Positions 35,075 to 46,896 of a stretch of 49,508 bases of DNA are shown here, one piece after another. The notes beneath the pieces were generated by a model. It saw only the letters and a program-made list of their open reading frames with translations. It searched no databases and was not told the origin of the DNA. The position numbers and the translations under genes are program-made. Position 1 is the stretch's first letter. Every line of letters starts with the position of its first letter. The DNA comes from Gemella haemolysans (lineage in GTDB: Bacteria; Bacillota; Bacilli; Staphylococcales; Gemellaceae): NCBI RefSeq assembly GCF_028308085.1, contig NZ_JAQMFS010000093.1, positions 1 to 49,508 of the forward strand. The letters are read 5' to 3'.

Positions 35075-35396
35075 GTAGTTTGTTTATATTTTTTGATATA
35101 TATTTATGTATTTAAACTTTTATCTATGCATTTTTACAAAAAAAGTTATATATAATTTTAAATAGAAGAAATGAATAATTTAAAAATGGTATAAAGAATT
35201 AAATTATTTTTATTTCCTGTAACATATCAAGTAAAGCGCATACATAAAAGTGAAAGATTATTAGATAATAATATTGTTATTATTGTACTTGATACAGTTT
35301 TTCTGAAATATTAAATTTTAATGCATTAAGTAACTAAAGAAAATAATAGTAAAAAATTTTTCCAAGCAAAAATATTTCCATTAGCAATGTATTTAG

Positions 35397-35405
35397 TGGT
35401 ATAAT
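35397..35405 (+). promoter_or_regulatory. Extended -10 promoter of gnd
   Basis: TGGTATAAT, 31 nt upstream of the ATG; the -35 is weak. Confidence 0.6.
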
Positions 35406-35435
35406 CTTAGGTAAGAAACATTAGGAGGTTCATTA

Positions 35436-36848
35436 ATGAAACAAAATATCGGAGTTATCGGTTTATCAGTAATGGGAAGTAATCTTGCATTAAATATTGC
35501 AGATAATGGTTTTAAAGTTGCAGTATTTAATAGAACAACATCTGTTGTAGATAAAATGCTAGAAGAGCACCCACACAAAAATGTAACAGGGAGATATTCA
35601 TTACAAGAATTAGTCGATGGACTAGAAAAACCAAGAAAAATTGTCTTAATGGTTAAAGCAGGCTTTGCTGTAGATAGTCTAATTGAACAATTAACACCAC
35701 TTCTTGATAAAGGAGATATCATTATTGACGGAGGAAACTCATTCTTTAAAGATACTCAAAGAAGATATGATCTATTATTAGAAAAAGGAATTAACTACTT
35801 TGGAGTTGGTGTATCAGGAGGAGAAGAAGGTGCTAGATTCGGTCCTGCTTTAATGCCTGGTGGTGATGAAAAAGCTTACGAAGAAATTCGTCCTATTTTA
35901 GAAGCTATTGCGGCTAAAGTTAATGGTGTTCCTTGTTGTAGTTATACTTCAACTGGTGGAGCAGGTCATTATGTGAAAATGGTTCACAATGGTATCGAAT
36001 ATGGAGATATGCAACTAATTTCAGAAGCTTACAAAGTGCTTAAACACTTAGGAGGTTTCTCAAATGAAGAATTACAAAAAACATTTGAAGAATGGAATAA
36101 AGGTGAATTAGAATCTTATCTAATTGAAATTACAGCAAACATCTTCAAAGTAAAAGAAGAAGATGGAAGCTACTTAGTAGATAAAATCTTAGATAAATCT
36201 CAACAAAAAGGTACTGGGAAATGGACTAACGAACAAGCTATTGATTTAGGAATTGATGTATCAGTTATTACAGCTGCGTTAAATGGAAGATATATGTCAA
36301 ATCTTAAAGAAGAACGCGTTCGCGCTGAAAAAGAATTTGCTCGTAAACCTTATGCAGTAGTCGAAGATAAAGAACGACTAAAAAATATTGTAAAAGATGC
36401 TTTATTTATTTCAAAAATTGTATCTTATGCACAAGGATTCAAATTATTACAAGCTGCTGAGAAAGAATACAACTGGACATTTGATTATTCACAAATTGCT
36501 AAAATTTTCCGTGGTGGATGTATTATTCAAGCGAAAATTTTACAAAATATTATCGAAGCATACCAAAATAATCCAAAATTAGAAAACTTAATCTTTGATC
36601 CATTCTTTAAAGAAGTTATTGAAACAAGACAAGATAGCTTACGTGAAGTTGCTACTTTAGCGATTTCTAATAGATTACCACTAAGTGCTATGACTTCTGC
36701 AGTTTCTTACTTAGATATCTACACTACAGCAGAAAGTGGTGCTAACTTAATTCAAGCGCAACGTGACTATTTTGGAGCACACACTTTCGAAAGAACAGAT
36801 AAAGAAGGAAATTATCACTATGACTGGGTTGGAAACAATGAAAAATAA
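35436..36848 (+). CDS. gnd: 6-phosphogluconate dehydrogenase (decarboxylating)
   Basis: Oxidises 6-phosphogluconate to ribulose 5-phosphate and CO2, making NADPH. 470 residues. The N-terminal Rossmann motif is GVIGLSVMGSNLALN (note GLSVMG for the common GLAVMG); VSGGEEGARFGPALMPGG and HYVKMVHNGIEYGDMQ carry the substrate and catalytic Lys/Asn residues. TTAGGAGGT is upstream of the ATG. zwf overlaps its 3' end, so both enzymes of the oxidative pentose phosphate branch are coupled. Confidence 0.97.
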   Translation: MKQNIGVIGLSVMGSNLALNIADNGFKVAVFNRTTSVVDKMLEEHPHKNVTGRYSLQELVDGLEKPRKIVLMVKAGFAVDSLIEQLTPLLDKGDIIIDGGNSFFKDTQRRYDLLLEKGINYFGVGVSGGEEGARFGPALMPGGDEKAYEEIRPILEAIAAKVNGVPCCSYTSTGGAGHYVKMVHNGIEYGDMQLISEAYKVLKHLGGFSNEELQKTFEEWNKGELESYLIEITANIFKVKEEDGSYLVDKILDKSQQKGTGKWTNEQAIDLGIDVSVITAALNGRYMSNLKEERVRAEKEFARKPYAVVEDKERLKNIVKDALFISKIVSYAQGFKLLQAAEKEYNWTFDYSQIAKIFRGGCIIQAKILQNIIEAYQNNPKLENLIFDPFFKEVIETRQDSLREVATLAISNRLPLSAMTSAVSYLDIYTTAESGANLIQAQRDYFGAHTFERTDKEGNYHYDWVGNNEK

Positions 36849-38211
36849 AACAGCAATAACACTTTTTGGAGGAACAGGGGATCTTACATATAGAAAACTG
36901 TTACCTGCATTATATAACTTAAATGTATTAGGGAAATTAGCTGATGATTTTAAGATAGTTGTGATTGGTCGTAGAGCTTATACGCAGTCAGAATATATAG
37001 ATATTGCTCATACGTGGGTAAAAGAGTATGCACGTACTAAATTCGACGATGAACAATTTGATGCATATGCTAAAAAAATTATCTATTTCAAAATGGATAT
37101 GACAAATGAAGATGACTATGAGATGTTACAAGCATTTTATTCTGAACAAGATATACAAAATCATGTTTACTACTTCGCGGTGGCTCCATCATTCTTCATA
37201 ACTATTACAAATGGTCTAAAAAAATATTGCTCAGAAAATAATGCGAAAGTTATTATTGAAAAACCATTTGGAGAAGATTTAGAAAAAGCTGGGATACTAA
37301 ATGATGAGCTTGCTAAATTCTTTAATCAAGATGAAATTTATCATATTGACCATTACCTAGGTAAAGAGATGATTCAAAATATTTTATCTTTACGTTTTGA
37401 AAATATCATCTTCAAAGGCATCTGGAATAAAGATTTTATCGAAAATGTTCAAATTACTGCTGCAGAAACTGTAGGTGTTGGAACTAGGGCTAGTTACTAT
37501 GATAAGAGTGGTGCTTTAAAAGATATGGTTCAAAATCACCTATTACAGGTTCTATCATTAGTAGCTATGGAAGAACCAAAAGAAGAGGGAAGTCGTGGTA
37601 TTCACGAGAGTCAATACAATCTTCTTTCTGCGCTTAAACCGATTGAAGATGTTCATGAAAGTTTAGTAATGGGGCAATATGAAGGATATCTACAAGAACA
37701 AAATATTCCTGCTGATTCTAAAACAGAAACTTATGCGGCGCTTAAATTATTTATAGATAATGAACGTTGGGAAGGTGTACCATTCTTTATAAGAACTGGT
37801 AAGAAACTAGAAAAACGAGAAACTCAAGTAGTTGTTCAATTTAAATCTGTAGGAACTTCTCCAGGAAATGTATTAATAATAAAAATTCAACCTGAAGAAG
37901 GTGTGTATTTCCAATTTAATGCTAAAAAACCAGGTACAGAACAAGAATTACAACCAATTTCACTTGATTTCTGCCAAAGTTGTATACTAGAAAATATAGT
38001 AAATACACCTGAAGCTTATGAAAGATTATTAGATGCTTGTTTTAGAGAGGATAGAGCATTATTCTCTCAATGGAATCAAATAGTTGAATCTTGGACATTT
38101 GTTAATAAACTTATAGCTAAGTATGAAGAACAAGGTTCTCCATTATACACATATGAACAAGGTTCAAAAGGTCCAAAAGAGGCTGATAATTTAGTGGATT
38201 GGGTTAAATAA
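36820..38211 (+). CDS. zwf: Glucose-6-phosphate dehydrogenase
   Basis: First step of the oxidative pentose phosphate pathway, giving 6-phosphogluconolactone and NADPH. 463 residues from ATG 36820. The cofactor motif LFGGTGDLTYRKLLPAL is near the N-terminus, EKPFGEDLEKA follows, and the active-site IDHYLGKEMIQN is intact. Start choice: ATG 36820 has AAGGA 10 nt upstream; ATG 36838 (MKNKTAITLFGG) has a weaker site and is the alternative; the frame open to 36763 is not needed. It overlaps gnd by about 29 nt. A terminator follows at 38218. Confidence 0.95.
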   Translation: MTGLETMKNKTAITLFGGTGDLTYRKLLPALYNLNVLGKLADDFKIVVIGRRAYTQSEYIDIAHTWVKEYARTKFDDEQFDAYAKKIIYFKMDMTNEDDYEMLQAFYSEQDIQNHVYYFAVAPSFFITITNGLKKYCSENNAKVIIEKPFGEDLEKAGILNDELAKFFNQDEIYHIDHYLGKEMIQNILSLRFENIIFKGIWNKDFIENVQITAAETVGVGTRASYYDKSGALKDMVQNHLLQVLSLVAMEEPKEEGSRGIHESQYNLLSALKPIEDVHESLVMGQYEGYLQEQNIPADSKTETYAALKLFIDNERWEGVPFFIRTGKKLEKRETQVVVQFKSVGTSPGNVLIIKIQPEEGVYFQFNAKKPGTEQELQPISLDFCQSCILENIVNTPEAYERLLDACFREDRALFSQWNQIVESWTFVNKLIAKYEEQGSPLYTYEQGSKGPKEADNLVDWVK

Positions 38212-38217
38212 TTATTT

Positions 38218-38254
38218 AGATGTATTGTAAGACTTTATGTCATGCAATACATCT
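38218..38254 (+). terminator. gnd-zwf terminator
   Basis: AGATGTATTG / CAATACATCT with inner GAC / GTC, followed by TTTTTTG. Confidence 0.88.
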
Positions 38255-38299
38255 TTTTTGCAGTGTAGGTGTTTTTTTAGGGGTTGCTAGTTAGGAAAG

Positions 38300-38328
38300 T
38301 TTACGTTAAGCATGAAGTATAGTATAAT
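38300..38328 (+). promoter_or_regulatory. Promoter of the carbonic-anhydrase-like gene
   Basis: TTTACG, 17-bp spacer, TATAAT; 49 nt from the -10 to the ATG. Confidence 0.65.
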
Positions 38329-38376
38329 GAAAATATAAGAAAAATTTAAATGATTATTTTCAAAAGGAGTTAAGAT

Positions 38377-38952
38377 ATGAGACTGTTAGATTCAATGTTA
38401 GAATACAATGAGTATTTTGTTAAATTCGAAGAGTATGAAAAATATAAGACAGAAGATAAATATCCAGCTAAGAGAGTAGTAATGTTTACGTGTATGGATA
38501 CAAGGTTAGTTGAACTTGCAACAAAGTCTTTGAATCTATCTTCAGGAGACGTTAAAGTTGTGAAAAATGCAGGTGCTATATTAACTCATCCTTTTGGATC
38601 GATTATGAGAAGTTTGATAATAGCAGTGTATATGTTAAAAGCAGATGAGATTATAGTTATGGGACATCATGACTGTGGTATGCAAAATATTGATACTAAT
38701 CTAATTATGGAAAAAATGCGAGATAGAGGTGTTGGGAAAGAAACTATTGATATTCTTCAATACTCTGGACTTGATTTAAATACTTGGCTACATGGTTTTG
38801 ACGATGTTGAAGAAAGTGTTGGGCATGATGTTAATATGATTATGAATCATCCATTAATACCAAAAGACGTCCCTGTACATGGTTTAGTAATAAATCCAAG
38901 TAACGGGAAAGTTGATTTAGTTGTTAATGGCTATGAAAATCTAAGAAAATAG
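38377..38952 (+). CDS. Beta-carbonic anhydrase family protein (YtiB-like)
   Basis: 191 residues. Zinc-site residues of the beta class are present: C39-x-D41-x-R43 (TCMDTR) and H97/H98-D99-C100 (GHHDCG). This is the short, divergent branch seen in Bacillus YtiB, where CO2 hydration is likely but not well documented. The central region (IMEKMRDRGVGKETIDILQY) differs from plant-type enzymes. AAAAGGAG lies 8 nt before the ATG. Asparaginase follows after 15 nt on the same transcript. Confidence 0.88.
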   Translation: MRLLDSMLEYNEYFVKFEEYEKYKTEDKYPAKRVVMFTCMDTRLVELATKSLNLSSGDVKVVKNAGAILTHPFGSIMRSLIIAVYMLKADEIIVMGHHDCGMQNIDTNLIMEKMRDRGVGKETIDILQYSGLDLNTWLHGFDDVEESVGHDVNMIMNHPLIPKDVPVHGLVINPSNGKVDLVVNGYENLRK

Positions 38953-38967
38953 AAAGGGGATAGTAAG

Positions 38968-39930
38968 TTGAAGAAAATATTAATCTTGAATACAGGTGGA
39001 ACAATCTCTATGAGTGAGGATCAAACAACGGGTAAAGTTTCGCCGACTGATAAGAATCCAATTGGTGTTGGAGGAAGTATGTTTTCTTATATTGGAGATT
39101 TAGTAGTTGAAGATTTATATCATCTTGCTTCTCCTCAGATAACAGAACATGAAATGTTAGGTATAAAGAATAGGATACTAGAAGCGGTAACACAAGGATA
39201 TGATGGCGTAGTAGTTACACATGGTACTGATACGCTTGAAGAAACTGCGTATTATTTAGAATTAACATTAGATGTGAATATTCCAGTAGTGGTAACAGGA
39301 GCGATGCGTTCTAGTAATGAAATAGGAGCGGATGGACTTGCTAATCTAAGAAGTTCTTTAGTAGTTGCTGTTAGTGATGAAAGTTGTGATAAAGGTGTAT
39401 TAGTAGTTATGAATGATGAGGTGCATACAGCTACCTATGTTACTAAAACACATACTACAAATGTAGCGACTTTCCAAACACCAACTTTTGGACCTATAGG
39501 ATTAGTATCTAAAAATAGTGTAATTTATTTCCAAAAATTAATAAATGAAGAACATTACGATGTAAATGTTTTTGGTAAGAAAGTGTACTTATTAAAGGCG
39601 TATGCTGGTATGGGAGATGAGCTTATTAATGCAGTCGCAAATCTTGGAGCAGATGGGTTAGTGATTGAAGCTCTAGGTGCTGGTAATTTACCTCCAAGGA
39701 CTGTTCCGGCGATAAGAGAATGTATTAAGAAGAAAATACCTGTAGTATTTGTTTCCCGTGCATTTAATGGTGTTACTCAAGATGTATATGATTACGAAGG
39801 TGGCGGTAAGAGATTCCAACAAGATGGAGTTATTTTTACAACGGGACTTAGTGGACAGAAAGCTAGAATTAAGTTATTAGTTTTATTAGAAGCAGGAGTC
39901 GATTTTGATAATTTAAAAAATTATTTTTAG
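38968..39930 (+). CDS. ansA: Type I L-asparaginase
   Basis: Hydrolyses asparagine to aspartate and ammonia in the cytoplasm. 320 residues with no signal peptide, consistent with type I. Catalytic Thr motifs are intact: LNTGGTISM (T12) and VTHGTDTLEETAY (T87-D88). The start is TTG 38968, with GAAAGGGGA upstream; the frame begins KKILILNTGG, leaving no better start. Co-transcribed with the carbonic-anhydrase-like gene. Confidence 0.93.
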   Translation: MKKILILNTGGTISMSEDQTTGKVSPTDKNPIGVGGSMFSYIGDLVVEDLYHLASPQITEHEMLGIKNRILEAVTQGYDGVVVTHGTDTLEETAYYLELTLDVNIPVVVTGAMRSSNEIGADGLANLRSSLVVAVSDESCDKGVLVVMNDEVHTATYVTKTHTTNVATFQTPTFGPIGLVSKNSVIYFQKLINEEHYDVNVFGKKVYLLKAYAGMGDELINAVANLGADGLVIEALGAGNLPPRTVPAIRECIKKKIPVVFVSRAFNGVTQDVYDYEGGGKRFQQDGVIFTTGLSGQKARIKLLVLLEAGVDFDNLKNYF

Positions 39931-39965
39931 CAATAATTTGTGAATTTATTGAAATATGAAGAAGG

Positions 39966-39994
39966 TTGAATATTTTTTATAATTATGGTAGTAT
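39966..39994 (+). promoter_or_regulatory. Promoter of the unknown gene at 40029
   Basis: TTGAAT, 17-bp spacer ending TGG, then TAGTAT. Confidence 0.65.
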
Positions 39995-40028
39995 ATTAAA
40001 TGATTAAAATTAGGAAAGAGGTGTAGAG

Positions 40029-40655
40029 TTGAAATTTAAATATCATAAGTCGTATAGAGGATTTTATCTATTAGAGGATAATAAATTTAAACGACCATAC
40101 CAAAAATTAGATCAAGAGAAAACGCTAGAAAACTTAAATGAAGAAATTGAGTTTGATAAAAAAGAAATAATTGAAATAGCAGATAAATATGTAGTTTTTG
40201 TAGAAAAAGACGGCGGAAAAGTAAGTAATACAAAGAAGGCAGAGAAATCAAAAACTAAGAAAAAAATCGAAACAATTGATTTTGAAGTATTAGAATTAAA
40301 ATACAAAATTCCTAGACTGTTATTACAAAAGTTGTATGGAGTTATAGTAGGGAATTCAAAAAACGGACAACGTGATTTATTATCTGTTTTATCAGTTATA
40401 GAAAATGTTACTCTAGCTGATAGTCTATTTTCTTCAAAAGTGAAAAAAATATTCTACTATAGCGATAAAGAACTGAATGAGTTGCTAGTTAGATATAATT
40501 TTGATAACTTAAATGTAGAAAATCTGAAAAAAGATATAGAGGTCAACTACCCTAGTCAATATATTTCTAATTTACCAGTCGATTATAAAGAATATGAAAT
40601 GATTTTCGTATTTTATTTCATTATTCTAATTGAATTATTAGCGATATTAAAATAA
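40029..40655 (+). CDS. Unrecognised protein, 208 residues
   Basis: I do not recognise a family. It starts at TTG 40029 with AAAGAGGTG just upstream. The N-terminal half is strongly charged (Lys/Glu-rich; a basic stretch KKAEKSKTKKKIE near residues 70-84). The middle looks helical (LLLQKLYGVIVGNSKNGQRD). The last ~18 residues are hydrophobic (MIFVFYFIILIELLAILK), so the protein may be tail-anchored in the membrane. It has its own promoter and lies just upstream of the cggR operon. No function is proposed. Confidence 0.78.
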   Translation: MKFKYHKSYRGFYLLEDNKFKRPYQKLDQEKTLENLNEEIEFDKKEIIEIADKYVVFVEKDGGKVSNTKKAEKSKTKKKIETIDFEVLELKYKIPRLLLQKLYGVIVGNSKNGQRDLLSVLSVIENVTLADSLFSSKVKKIFYYSDKELNELLVRYNFDNLNVENLKKDIEVNYPSQYISNLPVDYKEYEMIFVFYFIILIELLAILK

Positions 40656-40689
40656 GATGAATTTTTTGATTAAAATTTATTTAAAAGAC

Positions 40690-40718
40690 TTGATTTTTAT
40701 ATAGGTCTTTGATATAAT
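40690..40718 (+). promoter_or_regulatory. cggR-gap promoter
   Basis: TTGATT, 17-bp spacer, TATAAT (with TGA immediately before). The predicted start is near 40725. Confidence 0.82.
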
Positions 40719-40751
40719 TTTAATCAGAAAGTTTATTTTTTTTGGAATAAG

Positions 40752-40787
40752 CTGGTCGAAAAACGACCTAACTGGACAGGGAGTGTC
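40752..40787 (+). promoter_or_regulatory. CggR operator (two half-operators 20 bp apart)
   Basis: CTGGTC-N6-CGAC-N4-CTGGAC-N6-TGTC. The arrangement is identical to the Bacillus subtilis CggR operator CGGGAC-N6-TGTC-N4-CGGGAC-N6-TGTC. Each half is also a palindrome (GGTCG-N5-CGACC; TGGACA-N5-TGTCCA). It lies downstream of the promoter and before cggR, as in Bacillus. Confidence 0.85.
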
Positions 40788-40824
40788 CATAGATAAACTT
40801 TCGAATAAACAGGGGAAACATAAG

Positions 40825-41871
40825 ATGGATATTTTACATTTGTTACATATGCAAAGTAGACTTGTACCTGATATGTTTATGAAGTTTAGTAATAGGTATG
40901 AATTACTTATTGCGATAAAAGTTAATCAACCAGTAGGAAGAAAAACATTGTTGAACTTTATAAATATGACGGAAAGACAATTACGTACGGAATGTGAAGT
41001 TTTATCCAAGTTAGGGTTAATAACTAAGAAAGCTACTGGAATGAGTCTTACGGAAAAAGGAGAAGAGCTTCTACTGGAGATAAAAGAATCAGTTATAAAT
41101 GATGCTTTTGCTAAGGAAAGAAGTTTTATAAAAAATCATTTTTCGATAAAACAAGTTCATATTGTAGCGGGTGACTTTATAAATAATGAGGCCACTAGAG
41201 AAGAAATGACTAACTTACTCTTGGATAAGGTTAATGCTAAGATAACTAAAGAATGCGTAATTGGAGTCAGTGGTGGTAGTACGATGTACTACATAGCCGG
41301 CAGAGCTAATGAAACATTTGGTTATGGAAAAGATGTTACTATAACGCCAATAAGAGGAGGACTATCTGTAGTAAATACAGAATATCAAGCAAATGATATA
41401 GCCTCTAAGATGGCTAAAAACTCTGGACATAATTATCAACTATTACATGCACCAGATAATATAGGACAAAAAGCATTAGAAGAACTCGTAAAAGAACCAG
41501 TCGTAAAAAATGCTCTAGATGTTATAGGTAAAACATCGATAATTATCCATAGTATAGGGAATGCTTTTGAGATGGCGAATAGAAGAAAATCTTCTAAAGA
41601 TATTTTGAAAGTATTGGAAGAAAAAAATGCTGTTTGTGAATCATTTGGAAGTTATTTCGATGAGAACGGCAGTGAAATATTTAAAACCTCTACTATAGGT
41701 ATGAGTTTTAAAGATGTTGATGGCATTGATAATGTCTTTACGATAGTTGGTGGAGAAGAAAAAGCTGATGCAGTATATAGTTATTTAAATACTAAACCAG
41801 CGAACGCGACATTAATTATTGACGAGGCTATTTGCAAAAAAATAATAAAAAAAGTTAATAAAAATTTTTAG
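40825..41871 (+). CDS. cggR: Central glycolytic genes regulator CggR (SorC/DeoR family)
   Basis: Represses the gap operon until fructose-1,6-bisphosphate accumulates. 348 residues from ATG 40825. The N-terminal winged helix (LLIAIKVNQPVGRKTLLNFI, then MTERQLRTECEVL) is followed by the SorC sugar-phosphate-binding domain with GVSGGSTMYYIA and TPIRGGLSV. A GTG at 40783 in the same frame would start inside the operator; ATG 40825 has CAGGGGA upstream and aligns with Bacillus CggR, so it is preferred. gap follows after 13 nt. Confidence 0.93.
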   Translation: MDILHLLHMQSRLVPDMFMKFSNRYELLIAIKVNQPVGRKTLLNFINMTERQLRTECEVLSKLGLITKKATGMSLTEKGEELLLEIKESVINDAFAKERSFIKNHFSIKQVHIVAGDFINNEATREEMTNLLLDKVNAKITKECVIGVSGGSTMYYIAGRANETFGYGKDVTITPIRGGLSVVNTEYQANDIASKMAKNSGHNYQLLHAPDNIGQKALEELVKEPVVKNALDVIGKTSIIIHSIGNAFEMANRRKSSKDILKVLEEKNAVCESFGSYFDENGSEIFKTSTIGMSFKDVDGIDNVFTIVGGEEKADAVYSYLNTKPANATLIIDEAICKKIIKKVNKNF

Positions 41872-41884
41872 GAGGAACTAAAAA

Positions 41885-42892
41885 ATGACAGTAAAAGTAG
41901 CAATTAACGGATTTGGACGTATCGGACGTCTTGCTTTAAGAAGAATCCAAAACGTAGAAGGAATTGAAGTAGTAGCGATTAACGACTTAACACCAGTTAA
42001 CCAACTAGTTCACTTATTAAAATATGATACAACTCAAGGTCGTTTCGACGGAGAAGTATCAGCAGCTGAAGGAAGCTTAGTAGTAAACGGAAAAGAAATC
42101 AAAGCATTCGCTAACCCTAACCCAACTGAATTACCATGGGGAGAATTAGGAATCGATGTAGTATTAGAATGTACTGGATTCTTCACTTCTAAAGAAAAAG
42201 CTGAAGCTCACATTCAAGCAGGAGCTAAAAAAGTTGTTATCTCAGCTCCAGGTGGAAACGACGTTAAAACTATCGTTTACAACGTAAACCACGAAACTCT
42301 AGACGGAACAGAAACAGTTATTTCAGGTGCTTCTTGTACAACTAACTGTTTAGCTCCAATGGCTAAAGCTTTACACGATAACTTTACAGTAGTTGAAGGA
42401 TTAATGACTACAATTCACGGATACACTGGAGACCAAAACACACTTGACGCTCCTCACCGTGGTGGAGACTTACGTCGTGCTCGTGCAGCAGCTGTAAACA
42501 TCGTACCTAACACAACTGGTGCTGCTAAAGCAATCGGATTAGTAATTCCAGAATTAAACGGAAAATTAGATGGAGCTGCACAACGTGTACCAGTACCAAC
42601 AGGTTCATTAACTGAATTAGTAGCAGTAGTAGAAAAAACTGTTACAGCTGAAGAAGTTAACGCTGCTATGGAAGCTGCTTCTAACGAATCATTCGGATAC
42701 AACGTTGACCCAATCGTATCTTCTGATATCGTAGGTATTTCTTACGGATCATTATTCGATGCAACTCAAACAAAAGTATTAACAGTTGGAGACAAACAAT
42801 TAGTTAAAGTTGTTTCTTGGTATGACAACGAAATGTCTTACACATCTCAATTAGTAAGAACATTAAAATACTTTGCAGGATTAATTAAATAA
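41885..42892 (+). CDS. gap: Glyceraldehyde-3-phosphate dehydrogenase
   Basis: NAD-dependent oxidation and phosphorylation of glyceraldehyde 3-phosphate in glycolysis. 335 residues. NAD motif [14 protein letters not shown]; catalytic C151 ([12 protein letters not shown]) and H178 ([10 protein letters not shown]). Codon use is clearly biased towards C-ending Asn, Asp, Phe and Ile codons compared with neighbouring regulators, a sign of high expression. TAGGAGGAAC is upstream of the ATG. A long hairpin without a T-run separates it from pgk. Confidence 0.98.
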   Translation: MTVKVAINGFGRIGRLALRRIQNVEGIEVVAINDLTPVNQLVHLLKYDTTQGRFDGEVSAAEGSLVVNGKEIKAFANPNPTELPWGELGIDVVLECTGFFTSKEKAEAHIQAGAKKVVISAPGGNDVKTIVYNVNHETLDGTETVISGASCTTNCLAPMAKALHDNFTVVEGLMTTIHGYTGDQNTLDAPHRGGDLRRARAAAVNIVPNTTGAAKAIGLVIPELNGKLDGAAQRVPVPTGSLTELVAVVEKTVTAEEVNAAMEAASNESFGYNVDPIVSSDIVGISYGSLFDATQTKVLTVGDKQLVKVVSWYDNEMSYTSQLVRTLKYFAGLIK

Positions 42893-42916
42893 TCTATAAT
42901 AGGTAATAGAAGAATA

Positions 42917-42952
42917 GATAAGATATAAGTCAATTTCGACTTATATCTTATC
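42917..42952 (+). other. 15-bp perfect hairpin between gap and pgk
   Basis: GATAAGATATAAGTC / GACTTATATCTTATC with a 6-nt loop and no T-run after it (TCATATAT). More likely an mRNA 3'-end stabiliser or partial terminator that raises gap over pgk than a full terminator (inference). Confidence 0.75.
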
Positions 42953-42988
42953 TCATATATTCTAAAATATAAATAAAAGGAGCTTTCC

Positions 42989-44976
<1,988 letters not shown>

Positions 44977-45002
44977 TTTTAGCAAAAATAAATAAATTAT
45001 AG

Positions 45003-45008
45003 TATAAT
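45003..45008 (+). promoter_or_regulatory. Possible internal promoter (-10) before eno
   Basis: TATAAT 35 nt upstream of the eno ATG; no good -35. It may give eno extra transcription. Confidence 0.35.
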
Positions 45009-45024
45009 AGAATTATAAATTTAA

Positions 45025-46359
<1,335 letters not shown>

Positions 46360-46376
46360 TTAGAATATTTTAAAAG

Positions 46377-46401
46377 AAGCAAGAGCTAAAGGCTCTTGCT
46401 T
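46377..46401 (+). terminator. eno terminator
   Basis: AAGCAAGAGC / GCTCTTGCTT with a 5-nt loop, followed by TTTTTTG. Confidence 0.95.
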
Positions 46402-46827
46402 TTTTTGTTTAAATAATTATATTTTTACTTATGGAAATATAAAAAAATATTAAGGCATATTTGCAATATATTAAATGAAATAAATTCAGTATCTGCCTAG
46501 TCAAATGTAAAATATAAGAATGTAAAACGATTGCAATATTGTATTATAAACTAAAAGGTAATTTAAAAATGAAAATAGGTAAATTTAGATATTTTAAAAA
46601 GGTATTAAAATTCATATTAGTGTTAATGTGTTAAATTTAGTATATAAATGATTAAATAAATATAATAAAAAAATAACTGAACAAATGTTTGTTTTTCTCT
46701 TATAAATGTTCTTTTTATTTGTGTTATCCATGTTTTGTTGATATACAAGTTTGATTATTGTTTAAATGAAATAAAAAAATAATGGATTATTTTGAAAGTT
46801 ACAACATTAAATGAACGAATAAAAATC
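46402..46827. other. AT-rich gap with no gene seen
   Basis: About 425 bp of A/T-rich DNA between the eno terminator and the sugar ABC promoter. One small inverted repeat ACAAA-TG-TTTGT lies at 46681-46692. I see no reading frame with a ribosome site and no structured RNA signature. Confidence 0.5.
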
Positions 46828-46856
46828 TTTACAAGCGGTTTCATATGTGATACTAT
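46828..46856 (+). promoter_or_regulatory. Sugar ABC promoter with embedded cre-like box
   Basis: TTTACA, 17-bp spacer, TACTAT. TACAAGCGGTTTCA (46830-46843) fits the CcpA consensus at 12 of 14 positions (off at positions 2 and 3) and covers the -35/spacer, so CcpA binding would block RNA polymerase. Confidence 0.65.
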
Positions 46857-46896
46857 TTTAAAGAAAAGATAAATATTAAATTAACAGGAGGCTAAT

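Noticed and set aside
40783-40824. Longer CggR N-terminus from GTG 40783
   Set aside because: It would start inside the operator and adds residues not in the family; ATG 40825 fits alignment and ribosome site.
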